Shown here: positions 7,465 through 15,683 of the stretch, piece after piece
Numbering within the stretch: position 1 is the stretch's first letter
Layout: each line of letters opens with the position of its first letter
Assembly: GCF_014201355.1 (NCBI RefSeq)
Contig: NZ_JACHEG010000017.1
Span: 1-43,649 of the forward strand
Source of the DNA: Aliirhizobium wenxiniae
GTDB lineage: Bacteria > Pseudomonadota > Alphaproteobacteria > Rhizobiales > Rhizobiaceae
Length of the DNA stretch: 43,649 nt
Direction: 5' to 3'
Notes under the pieces: generated by a model
Database searches by the model: none
What the model saw: only the letters and a program-made list of their open reading frames with translations
Told to the model about the DNA's origin: nothing
Program-made: the position numbers and the translations under genes

Positions 7465-8406
7465 TCAGCGCTTCTCCGTGATTGTCGCAAGCGGGGCGGC
7501 GTCTCTTTCAAGTGCCAGCCGCGCTTTCGGCCAAGCGCCTTCGTCCGCGCCGAGCGCGGTCTGAAGCCAGGCGAGTGTGAGACGTCGTGTCGCCTCCAGC
7601 ACGTCTGGCGCTTCTGTCTCTGTTTCCTTGGCGTCAAGCGCGGCGATCCCTCCAAGGCCGTGCCCGACCCCATGCATCGTCAGCATGACGACCCCGCCCG
7701 GCGCATCATGGAAGGCATCCGCATGCCAGTCAGGGCCGCGCGTTGTAAAATGCGGGTTATCCATATCACCGCAAACGACAAGGCTGCGTGTCCTCATGTT
7801 CGAGAAATCGACGTCGAAGAACGGAAACCGCGCGGCACTCTCAGGTGTCATGTCCTTGCCGCCCCGGCCCGGTGTTGTCAGGAGAACGCCGGCCGCGATG
7901 CGCGGATCGGAAAAGTCCTCGCCATCCACCTGCGCGCCAAGAAGGAGCCCGACGGTGTGGCCACCAAAGGAGTGGCCCACCGCGGCGATGCGTGCATGAT
8001 CCATTCGTCCTGCAACCGCCGACGCTTGCCGTTCGATCTCCGCCAACTGGTCAAGGATAGCCTTCATCTCCTCGACACGTTTGCGCCAGAAGAACGGCGC
8101 GCCCGGTGTGTCCGACGAAAGCCCACCAACCCGCGAACTCGCATGCGTCGGCTGAATGACGACGAATCCCCTCTCCGCCCAGTACTGAACAAGGGGGGCA
8201 TAACCGTCCTTTGACGGGATATAGTTGGAGGGGCCGTAGCCATGCGACAGGAGCAGGATCGGCAGGTTACTTCCCGTAGCGGGAGCGGTGAGACGCAGTT
8301 CCAGCGGCTGGCGGCCCGGCATCGAAAGACGGATCGGCGTGTAGGCCACGGTGAGAGTAGATTCAGGCGTCGGAATCTGTTTCGCGAGATTGATCAGATT
8401 GTTCAT
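7465..8406 (-). CDS. Alpha/beta hydrolase (dienelactone/PAF-acetylhydrolase-like)
   Basis: A 313-residue alpha/beta hydrolase. The oxyanion strand is LPILLLSHGYG (residues 48-58), the nucleophile elbow GHSFGG puts Ser at 146, the acid is probably in VVCGDMDNPHF and the catalytic His in MHGVGHGLGG. This layout fits the chlorophyllase / PAF-acetylhydrolase-like esterase group. There is no signal peptide, so it should be cytoplasmic. It lies 39 bases after an SDR gene on the same strand, so the two probably form one operon, controlled by the divergent AraC regulator. The substrate is unknown. Confidence 0.8.
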   Translation of the reverse strand: MNNLINLAKQIPTPESTLTVAYTPIRLSMPGRQPLELRLTAPATGSNLPILLLSHGYGPSNYIPSKDGYAPLVQYWAERGFVVIQPTHASSRVGGLSSDTPGAPFFWRKRVEEMKAILDQLAEIERQASAVAGRMDHARIAAVGHSFGGHTVGLLLGAQVDGEDFSDPRIAAGVLLTTPGRGGKDMTPESAARFPFFDVDFSNMRTRSLVVCGDMDNPHFTTRGPDWHADAFHDAPGGVVMLTMHGVGHGLGGIAALDAKETETEAPDVLEATRRLTLAWLQTALGADEGAWPKARLALERDAAPLATITEKR

Positions 8407-8445
8407 GGGTCTGGACCTTCAAACATAGATTTCGGATGGTGATGT

Positions 8446-9204
8446 TTAGGCGAGCAAATGACCCGCTTCGCGGTACGAGGTTTCCGCGTCGGCGCCGGCG
8501 GGGATCTTCATCGGCGCGTCGATTTCTGTCACAGACCGCCAGACGGCCTCTGCAACCGCCTCCGCCGTCGTAACCTCAGTGCTGGAGCGCAGCTTCGTCA
8601 TGTAGTCGTGGACGAAGGCGGCATATGGCTCGGGAATTTCCATGCCCATGCGCGAGACAGCATTTTTACCGAAGCCGGTCGTCGGCGCCGAGCCAGGCAA
8701 GACAAGTTTGGCGCGGACGCCGAACAGCGCGGCTTCGAGCGCGAGGCTCTCCGTGAAAGCATTGAGGGCCGCCTTACTGGCGCTGTAGACCGAGAGCGCG
8801 GGCAATGGCCGTATCGTGACGGCGGAGCTGACGTTGACGATGACGCCTGAGCGACGGGCCCGCATCTGCGGGAGAACGGCTTTCGTCATCGCCATGGCGC
8901 CGAAGACGTTTGTCTCGAACAATTCGCGAACCTTCGACATCTCCGAGCCTTCGAACACATTGAGCATGCCGACGCCGGCATTGTTGACCAGCGCATCGAT
9001 CGAGCCGGCGGCTTCGATAGCCTTCGCGATGCTATCCGGGTTCGTGACATCGAGCGGCAGGATTTCGAGCCGGTCGTTCGACGGAAGCAAGTCGGTTCGC
9101 GGCGTGCGCATGGTCGCGACGACGTGCCACCCGGCATCTACGAATTTCTGTGCGATGGCGAGGCCGAACCCTGATGAGCAACCGGTGATGAGGATCTTTG
9201 GCAT
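8446..9204 (-). CDS. Short-chain dehydrogenase/reductase
   Basis: A classical SDR of 252 residues: nucleotide-binding TGCSSGFG (residues 7-14), NNAG (74-77), catalytic Ser in VNVSSAV (126/127) and Y-x-x-x-K at Tyr140/Lys144. It would carry out an NAD(P)-dependent alcohol/carbonyl interconversion in the cytoplasm; the substrate cannot be read from sequence. The start is supported by CAGGAG seven bases upstream. It heads a likely two-gene operon with the downstream hydrolase and is divergent from an AraC-family regulator, a common arrangement for inducible small-molecule catabolism or detoxification. Confidence 0.88.
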   Translation of the reverse strand: MPKILITGCSSGFGLAIAQKFVDAGWHVVATMRTPRTDLLPSNDRLEILPLDVTNPDSIAKAIEAAGSIDALVNNAGVGMLNVFEGSEMSKVRELFETNVFGAMAMTKAVLPQMRARRSGVIVNVSSAVTIRPLPALSVYSASKAALNAFTESLALEAALFGVRAKLVLPGSAPTTGFGKNAVSRMGMEIPEPYAAFVHDYMTKLRSSTEVTTAEAVAEAVWRSVTEIDAPMKIPAGADAETSYREAGHLLA

Positions 9205-9251
9205 GTTCCGTCTCCTGACATTTAACTGAGCTGAGGATGGACTTGATCACC

Positions 9252-9276
9252 CGGACTTGCTATATTCGTATGTCCG
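9252..9276. promoter_or_regulatory. Inverted repeat in the SDR/AraC divergent promoter
   Basis: CGGAC at 9252-9256 and GTCCG at 9272-9276 form an inverted repeat around TATATT, in the 97-base gap between the two divergent genes. Another AGTCCG follows at 9292-9297, near the AraC start. The position suits an operator for the AraC-family protein; binding is inferred. Confidence 0.4.
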
Positions 9277-9301
9277 ATATTGTTTAGCGGAAGTCCGAAG
9301 C

Positions 9302-10204
9302 ATGGCCGATCCCGTCGCCGAAGTTGTTTCACTGCTCAACCCAAGCCCATCGATATCCAAGCTTGTCACGGGCGGTGGTCGGTGGCTGGTCGAGCGGACG
9401 GAGCTTGGAAGCCCCTTCTACTGCGCCGTCGTCGAAGGCCGCTGCCTGATGACGATTGGCGGGCGTGAGCCCATGGTGCTGACCGCCGGTAACTTCGTCC
9501 TGGTCCCAAAGATCTTCTCGTTCACGATGAGCAGCATGGAGCCGCCGCCACGCGGCGCACTTGCCCAGCGTCTCGAAACCAGCCCTGGCGTCTTTCGCCT
9601 GGGTGACCCTGAAGCGCCGTCGGGAATCAAGGCGCTGGTCGGGCATTGTGCGTTCGGCTCGGATGACAAAGCTCTTCTCGTATCGCTGCTGCCGGAGGTC
9701 ATTCATGTTCATGGTGAAGAGCGACTGATGGCTCTAGTCCGCATGATCAACGAGGAGACGAGGGCTGATCGTGCCGCGCGCGAAATGGTGCTTCACCGGT
9801 TGCTCGAAGTTTTATTCATCGACGCAATACGATCGGCAGCCAATGCCAAGGCGCCGCCGGGCCTCCTGCGGGGCATGGCCGATCCGCTACTGGCGCCGAT
9901 CTTGCGCCGGATCCACGCAGATCCGGGTCGCAGCATGACAGTAGAGACGCTCGCGCAGGAGGCGGCCATGTCTCGTTCAACCTTCTTCGATCGTTTCCGC
10001 AAGGAAGTTGGTGTCGCACCGATGGAATACGCGACAGGATGGCGCATGGCACTCGCAAAAGAGTATCTCCGCGAGGACGTAGCCATGGCGGACATTGCAC
10101 AGCGCGTCGGTTATGGTTCGACAAGCGCCTTCAGCGTTGCCTTTAATCGGCACGTGGGAATGCCGCCAGGCGCCTACTCACGCGCGGCTGCTGCCGCGGC
10201 TTAA
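9302..10204 (+). CDS. AraC-family regulator with cupin-type N-terminus
   Basis: A 300-residue regulator. The N-terminal 190 residues look like the AraC cupin_6 sensing domain (FYCAVVEGRCLMTIGGREPM). The C-terminal 100 residues hold two helix-turn-helix motifs: MTVETLAQEAAMSRSTFFDR and DIAQRVGYGSTSAFSVAFNR. Proteins of this group often control adjacent divergent SDR genes in response to small organic compounds. ATG 9302 is chosen because CGGAAG precedes it and the cupin domain starts soon after; an earlier TTG-type start at 9257 would run across the operator. It probably regulates the SDR-hydrolase operon. Confidence 0.88.
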   Translation: MADPVAEVVSLLNPSPSISKLVTGGGRWLVERTELGSPFYCAVVEGRCLMTIGGREPMVLTAGNFVLVPKIFSFTMSSMEPPPRGALAQRLETSPGVFRLGDPEAPSGIKALVGHCAFGSDDKALLVSLLPEVIHVHGEERLMALVRMINEETRADRAAREMVLHRLLEVLFIDAIRSAANAKAPPGLLRGMADPLLAPILRRIHADPGRSMTVETLAQEAAMSRSTFFDRFRKEVGVAPMEYATGWRMALAKEYLREDVAMADIAQRVGYGSTSAFSVAFNRHVGMPPGAYSRAAAAAA

Positions 10205-10462
10205 AGCGTCCGATCCTTACCCGCCGAGATAGGCGGCCAGCTCTTCAGGTGTTCCCTTTGGAAGACCTAGTTGGGTCACAATCGTCTATCGGGATCGGTC
10301 CTCGCGCTGTGTTCTCTGCCGAAGGGAGCATCGTCAAGCTGTGTTCGGGAAAACAAAACCGCGGCGCTCTATATTGCAAAAGTCCCTGTTTCATTCGAAT
10401 TAAGAGACCAGAGATTTCGCGATCCGGTTATATCGCATCGACGACAATGTTGATGAGGGTCC

Positions 10463-11722
10463 ATGAAGCAGAAAAGACAACGACCGAACTACGTTCTGTT
10501 TCTGGTTGCGGGATCAGGACTGGTAACCATTGCACGCGCAATGACGCTCTCGTTCCTGGCCATCAAGCTGCAACAGTCGTTCGGGCTCGGTCCTGCCACG
10601 ATCGGTGCGCTGCTTGGTATTGGCCCGCTTCTGGGCGCTGTCGCAGCGCCTATCGCAGGCTCTTTTTCGGACAGGGTTGGCCGAAGGACCATGCTGACGC
10701 TCAGCCTGCTTTCCATGGCGCTTGCGTTGATCGGTATGGGATTGGCGAAAACCGTTATGGCCTTTTGTATTGCTCAAATCGTTTCTGCAGTCGCGCTTGC
10801 AATCTACGAGCCGGTATCGCGCGCGCTGATGAGCGATGTTTGCCCGCAACCACTACGCCTGAAATATTTCTCATGGCGATACACCGCCACGAATGCCGGC
10901 TGGGCCATCGGACCGCTGATCGGCATCGCCGCGGGTGCGGCCTCCACCACTCTTTTCATCGTCGCGGGCGCTGTCTATGTGGCGTTCGCCCTCGCCTTGC
11001 ACCTGTTGCACGTACCCATCCTCCGGCGTGATGACGTTTCTCAGGCGACCGCACCTGTCCCATTGCTGGAGAGCCTGAGGGCTGCTGTTCGCGATCCCCG
11101 GTTGGCTTTCTTTGTCGGCGGCGGCACTTTGGTGATGGCGGTTTATGGTCAGTGGTCAGCCACGCTCGCTCCCTACCTCACCGGCCACGTTGCTGGAGGC
11201 ATGGAGATTTACGCATACCTCGTTTCAATCAACGGCGCGGCAGTCCTGATCGGAAATCCGTTCGCCCGCAGGTTCATCGAGCGCGCCGGAGCTCTCAACG
11301 GCCTCGTGATCGGCTGCATTTTTTTTGCCCTGGGCGAAATTGGCTTCATGAGCGCTGCCGGGTTTTGGGGCCTCGCGGTCTCAATGGTGGTCTTCACAAT
11401 CGGAGAGATTCTCGTCGTGCCCTGCGAATACGTGCTGGTCGACGGAATTGCGAACGACCGAAACAGAGGCAGCTATTTTGGTGCTCATTCGTTCTCGACC
11501 GTCGGCAACTTCATCGGGCCGAGCCTCGGAGGTGCGATGCTTGGTGCTTTTGGCGGAGCTGGCATGTTCCTGCTGTTTACCGCTTTCGCGATTTTCAGCG
11601 CCATTTTGTTCGCTCTTGGCATGCGCATGCCGCCGCCAAAAGTGGCAGCACAGCTATCCCCGGCGGCCTCGTCGGAAGCGACCGTTGGACCCCATAGCGG
11701 CGGAGCGTTGATTGGGGCCTGA
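10463..11722 (+). CDS. MFS transporter (drug-efflux type)
   Basis: A 419-residue inner-membrane protein with about twelve hydrophobic segments. The loop between segments 2 and 3 holds the MFS motif GSFSDRVGRRTM. A second internal repeat begins near residue 215. The layout resembles YebQ/MdtH/TetA-type proton-driven exporters, but no motif fixes the substrate. GAGGG lies four bases before the ATG. It sits 258 bases after the AraC regulator on the same strand and may or may not belong to that regulon. It looks intact. Confidence 0.85.
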   Translation: MKQKRQRPNYVLFLVAGSGLVTIARAMTLSFLAIKLQQSFGLGPATIGALLGIGPLLGAVAAPIAGSFSDRVGRRTMLTLSLLSMALALIGMGLAKTVMAFCIAQIVSAVALAIYEPVSRALMSDVCPQPLRLKYFSWRYTATNAGWAIGPLIGIAAGAASTTLFIVAGAVYVAFALALHLLHVPILRRDDVSQATAPVPLLESLRAAVRDPRLAFFVGGGTLVMAVYGQWSATLAPYLTGHVAGGMEIYAYLVSINGAAVLIGNPFARRFIERAGALNGLVIGCIFFALGEIGFMSAAGFWGLAVSMVVFTIGEILVVPCEYVLVDGIANDRNRGSYFGAHSFSTVGNFIGPSLGGAMLGAFGGAGMFLLFTAFAIFSAILFALGMRMPPPKVAAQLSPAASSEATVGPHSGGALIGA

Positions 11723-11919
11723 GACGTGTGGCCGCCCAACGACATTCTCTTCGATCAAACTGGAGAAATTTCAACAGTGCATTTGAGGGGATCTGGTGAC
11801 TTACCGGCAGTTAGGCAAAACGGTCGCGGCAAGTCACGAAGCTGCAGATCGTAACATAGACCAAACCGAAGCCTCAGGTTTATGTGCCTTCAGGTTCAGT
11901 CACCTCGTCAATCTCGTCG

Positions 11920-12289
11920 GGTGCGATGGTGGCTGAGCATACGGTCATTTGCACTACGAGGAGACATGGCTGCTCCATAGGGACTTGGGGTATCGTGGGT
12001 CCGAACAGCCATGTGGTCGACGTCCAAGTCGATGCCGAAGTTTTTGCTGCCAACGGAGCCGTCGTGGTTCAGGGGGCGCATATCGGACAAGAGACGGGAG
12101 TCCACATTAACGGAGCCGTGCACCTGCGGACCGGCTTGACCGTACCGATCGGCATGGGTGGCCGGCGGCGAGCCCGCGCAGACCCTGTCGCCGGATCAGC
12201 ACGAAGCTATCCCAGCAATCCGCAAGCCCCTTGGCGCCAGGCCGCGTAGTTTGAATTGTTGCGCAAGTCTCAATTGTTCGCGACCGTAG
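11920..12289 (+). pseudogene. Gamma-carbonic-anhydrase-like gene, frameshifted
   Basis: The first part encodes a left-handed beta-helix (hexapeptide repeat) protein: IVGPNSHVVDVQVDAEVF, then QGAHIGQETGVHINGAVHLR and TVPIG. The family's next residues, W-VA-GEP and then a D-Q-H-E-A-I helix, are found one frame over as WVAGGEPAQTLSPDQHEAI. A single extra A near 12154 explains the break. The protein would be a zinc- or ligand-binding trimer subunit in the cytoplasm. The 5' end is also poorly defined, without a good start, so the gene is probably degraded at both ends. Confidence 0.7.
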
Positions 12290-12764
12290 AGTGTATCCGC
12301 GCGCTTGCGAGCATCTTCAAAAAGAAGGGGCGGTCCTTCTGAAAACAACCCTGATCCGTGGTCAGCGTCACTGACACGCGAATGGAACCGGCGCCGAGAC
12401 ACGCCAGATAGGATGTCTTCTTACTATCGTCTGGCCATCGCCCTTCATATTCGCGAACAAGACTGTTGTTCTGCGCGAGGACAATCTCCTTTCCAACCTG
12501 ACGGTAGATACGCATATCTTTGACGCCGGCAAACCGCGCGTCAGCGAAACTGCGTAGCGAGACCTCCTCGTTTACACGCCAACCGCTTCCAATCAGCGAT
12601 GGCCCATCTCCCGGCGCATTGATCACGAGCCTTTCCGCCTGCAACTGGTCCACCCAATGAACGGGGGCCATGATGGAAAAGGTCGCGTCTGGGCCAAACC
12701 CTCGCGCATCTCCATCACCACCCCGGTTGGTCGAGCAACGCTGGGCCGGAGAAGTATTTCGCAA
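12270..12764 (-). CDS. Hypothetical protein, N-terminus unresolved
   Basis: The last 115 residues look coding (RLVINAPGDGPSLIGSGWRV, then VREYEGRWPDDSKKTSYLA and DQGCFQKDRPFFLKMLASAR), with two Cys that could form a disulfide. No family was recognised. The first 45 codons are low-quality sequence, begin with TTG and have no ribosome site. The same reading frame stays open to about 12800 without an ATG, so the true start, perhaps with a signal peptide, has been lost or frameshifted. The 3' end overlaps the end of the gamma-carbonic-anhydrase remnant by 20 bases in convergent orientation. Confidence 0.45.
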   Translation of the reverse strand: MRNTSPAQRCSTNRGGDGDARGFGPDATFSIMAPVHWVDQLQAERLVINAPGDGPSLIGSGWRVNEEVSLRSFADARFAGVKDMRIYRQVGKEIVLAQNNSLVREYEGRWPDDSKKTSYLACLGAGSIRVSVTLTTDQGCFQKDRPFFLKMLASARIHSTVANN

Positions 12765-13039
12765 ATGAAACCAAAGGGGTTGTTCATAAGAGTCCTCGCA
12801 TTGTCATGACCCGAGGCGCCGCTCGCAGTTCCTGACCTACGAGAGAAAAATATTGTAGACGACATTCACACAGGAGCAGGCAAGGCCGCAACCGCCAGAT
12901 ATTGAGCCACGGCCCCACCTTATTGATCATCAGGCCGGCGGTGACCGTCAAAGCGCGTGTATTGCGCGGCCGCTCAGACATTGTTAGACGGCACGACCGT
13001 CACAGAGCTCCCGCACTTAATCGAAATGAGAAGCGACCC

Positions 13040-13471
13040 ATGGTCCATATGGAAATTAAGTCAGAATTGCATGAGGACGATCGGAAGGCGATTGTTGATG
13101 CGCTGCTGGCCTTCAATGAATCGAAGATAGGTGATGATGGCTATGAACCACTGGCCATCCTGCTTCGAAGTGAAGACGGCGAGGTTCAAGGCGGGCTGAC
13201 GGCGAAATGCTATTATCGCTGGCTTTTCATCGACCTCCTGTTCGTTCCGAAAATTCTAAGGGGGGCAAGTCTCGGAAAGGAACTTCTCGCGCGAGCAGAG
13301 GAATGGGCCAAAGAACGAGGTTGCGTCGGAGTTTGGCTTGATACGTTCACATTTCAAGCGCCGGGCTTTTACGAGAAGCAGGGATATTCAAAGTTTGCGA
13401 CGTTGGAGCACTATCCCGACGCCAAGACGCAAAGACTCTTTTTTCGCAAGATTTTTGCCGACAAACAGTAG
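13040..13471 (+). CDS. GNAT-family N-acetyltransferase
   Basis: A 143-residue GNAT enzyme. The central strands EVQGGLTAKCYYRWLFID and LLFVPKILRG lead into the acetyl-CoA pyrophosphate loop RGASLGKELLARAEEWA. The C-terminal motif AFGFYEKxGY is present as APGFYEKQGYSKF. It would transfer an acetyl group to an amine of a small molecule or peptide, as in single-domain proteins annotated as histone acetyltransferase HPA2-like. Two ATGs compete (13040 and 13049) and neither has a strong ribosome site. It stands alone between convergent or unrelated genes, so the substrate is unknown. Confidence 0.82.
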   Translation: MVHMEIKSELHEDDRKAIVDALLAFNESKIGDDGYEPLAILLRSEDGEVQGGLTAKCYYRWLFIDLLFVPKILRGASLGKELLARAEEWAKERGCVGVWLDTFTFQAPGFYEKQGYSKFATLEHYPDAKTQRLFFRKIFADKQ

Positions 13472-13584
13472 CCGCCTCTGAAAGCACTCGCCCCACCTAA
13501 GATAAACACGAACACTTCGATCGCGACCGAAGCTTCTTCAGTCGGAAAAATGCAATGAGGACCAATCACTCTCAGGACCTCATC

Positions 13585-14808
13585 ATGACATTTGCATCGA
13601 TATCTAAAACTCCTCGTTTTTTCGGCTGGCACGTCGTCGCGGCGACCTTTGTTCTGGCAATTTTCGGCTGGGGGGTCGGTTTTTACGGACCGCCAATCTA
13701 TCTGCAGATGGTGGTCCAGAGGACGGGATGGTCCCTGGCGCTGGTTTCGACCGCAGTCACACTGCATTTTCTGGTGGGTGCAGCTGTTGTTGCAAACCTT
13801 CCTCGCCTTTATCGGATTTACAGCGTTCCGCTTGTAACCTCAATCGGTTCAGTTCTTCTCGCCGTCGGTATTGTTGGCTGGTCCGCGGCCTACGAGCCAT
13901 GGCATCTGTTTATTGCTGCCCTCCTAAGTGGAACAGGATGGGTCGCCATGGGCGCTGCTGCAGTCAACGCCCTCATTGCTCCGTGGTTTATTCTCCGCCG
14001 TCCCGCAGCGCTGTCCATGGCATACAACGGGGCGAGCGTCGGCGGTGTCCTTTTCTCTCCGTTATGGGTCATGCTTATCGCCTCGATTGGATTTGCCCAG
14101 GCAGCGTGCACTGTCGGCATCCTGATGGTGGTCGTCGTCGCCGCTTTATCGGTTTTGGTGTTTTCGAAGTCCCCTGCAGGTGTTGGTCAATTTCCCGATG
14201 GAGCCATAGCACCGGAGGAAACGCCAGCTGCGCCTACTGCCTCTTCACGACGAAGATCGCTTTGGCGTGACCGCCGCTTCGTTACGCTGGCGTTAGCAAT
14301 GGCCGCAGGCCTGTTTGCTCAAATCGGCCTGCTGGCGCACATGTTCTCGATCATTGTTCCGGTCTTCGGATCGAAGAGCGCTGGCCTGATTATGGGTGGA
14401 GCGACCGTTGCTGCCATTGCCGGCCGGACAGGGTTAGGCTGGTTCATGCCTGCAAATGCCGATCGGCGCCTGATCGCTTCGGCGAGTTACGGAGTCCAGA
14501 TTATTGGCTCTTTGACATTGCTGTTGAGCGGGCGAGACTACGCGACTGCTATAATCGTCGGGGTGCTTCTGTTCGGCCTCGGGATCGGCAACGCGACATC
14601 CCTGCCACCTCTCATTGCCCAAGTGGAATTTGATAAGGCAGATGTCTCCCGGGTGGTCCCTCTGATCGTCGCTGTAAGCCAAGCGACCTACGCACTTGCG
14701 CCTGCGGCGTTTGGCGCCGTCAGGTCATATTCTGACGTCTATATCTTTATCTTTGCGGCGATTGTCCAAGGTGGTGCCGTCGTCGCATTTCTCTATGGGC
14801 GAAGGTGA
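13585..14808 (+). CDS. MFS transporter (oxalate/formate or monocarboxylate type)
   Basis: A 407-residue protein with about twelve membrane segments. The start (FFGWHVVAATFVLAIFGWG) and the stretch GFYGPPIYLQMVVQRTGWS resemble the monocarboxylate / oxalate-formate antiporter branch of the major facilitator superfamily, and PWFILRRPAALSMAYNGASV is the typical R-x-A-x-G-x-A loop of that branch. It would move a small carboxylate across the inner membrane. ATG 13585 follows CAGGAC; an ATG at 13555 is in frame but less well placed. There are no co-directional neighbours with an obvious link. Confidence 0.82.
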   Translation: MTFASISKTPRFFGWHVVAATFVLAIFGWGVGFYGPPIYLQMVVQRTGWSLALVSTAVTLHFLVGAAVVANLPRLYRIYSVPLVTSIGSVLLAVGIVGWSAAYEPWHLFIAALLSGTGWVAMGAAAVNALIAPWFILRRPAALSMAYNGASVGGVLFSPLWVMLIASIGFAQAACTVGILMVVVVAALSVLVFSKSPAGVGQFPDGAIAPEETPAAPTASSRRRSLWRDRRFVTLALAMAAGLFAQIGLLAHMFSIIVPVFGSKSAGLIMGGATVAAIAGRTGLGWFMPANADRRLIASASYGVQIIGSLTLLLSGRDYATAIIVGVLLFGLGIGNATSLPPLIAQVEFDKADVSRVVPLIVAVSQATYALAPAAFGAVRSYSDVYIFIFAAIVQGGAVVAFLYGRR

Positions 14809-14989
14809 TGATATGGAGAGCAGCCCTCTCACTTTTGCCTGCGGCCTCATTGCGCGTACACTCGGCCTGATCCTGTCTGAACTGTCTACGCGCAGCTCCT
14901 TGGTTCCCGTGGAAGTCACTCGACCGGGGGTCGCAAAAGCCGGTGTTGCGCGCTCATCTGACGGGAGAACACGTTCAGCGAAAGCCAGT

Positions 14990-15600
14990 GCAAGAGGCAA
15001 GGCTCTTCAGCAGCCGTAGTTATGCTGGGGATGATCGCCAGATGGACAAAGAGAAACGCAAATCGTCGTTTAAGCCTGCTTCTGCAGTCAGGGCAAAACG
15101 AATAGCGTCCTCACCGCCTTCCAGCGGAGCGCTGACCTGGATATCCGCCGCAAGAACCGGATCTGTGGGAGTGAGGCTGGCTGCCAGAAGGAGCGCTGAC
15201 ATCGTGCTCACGCCTAGGATACCTTTGCCTTTGAAAATAGTGCCCCGAATACTGAGCGGAATGGTGATCAGCAACAGCCTCCATGCGATCGCCCATCCCT
15301 TGAATGAAAAGCGGCGATCGATCTTCAGACCTGCACCCATCAAGGCACGATCACCACGAATTCGGTCAAGCGTTCCGTGATATACGGGCGGGCTTGGGGC
15401 GAAGTGTCGACCTCGACATATGGCGCGAGATACGCTAGGCCGCCGATGAGCATGCAGACGATCGGCAACGATAGCGGAACGAGCGCCAAGGGCTACCACG
15501 CGACGAGCGATCAGAAGCCCGATGCCTGTCAGACCCACCGTATGCATCAGGCCACCAGCTATCCATTGTCGAAATGTCTCCCTTGATCTCCGCAGCAATG
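14990..15600 (-). pseudogene. Remnant of a Na+/H+ (CPA-type) antiporter
   Basis: Three minus-strand frames must be joined to read this gene. One gives LSLPIVCMLIGGLAYLAPY and ITERLTEFVVIV. The next gives LMGAGLKIDRRFSFKGWAIA and SLTPTDPVLAADIQV with EDAIRFALTAEAGLNDDL, the conserved transmembrane core of cation/proton antiporters with its paired Asp-containing helix. The third gives FVHLAII. A single missing base explains the first shift near 15345 and another indel the second near 15050. Both ends of the protein (normally over 500 residues) are missing, so this is a decayed internal fragment. Confidence 0.7.
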
Positions 15601-15683
15601 TTGAGAAAGCAAAGGCGCTGGTGCAGGTAATTGATGGCTGTACAGCTAACCACCCGCTTGATCATGGCCGATCTGCGTGTGGT

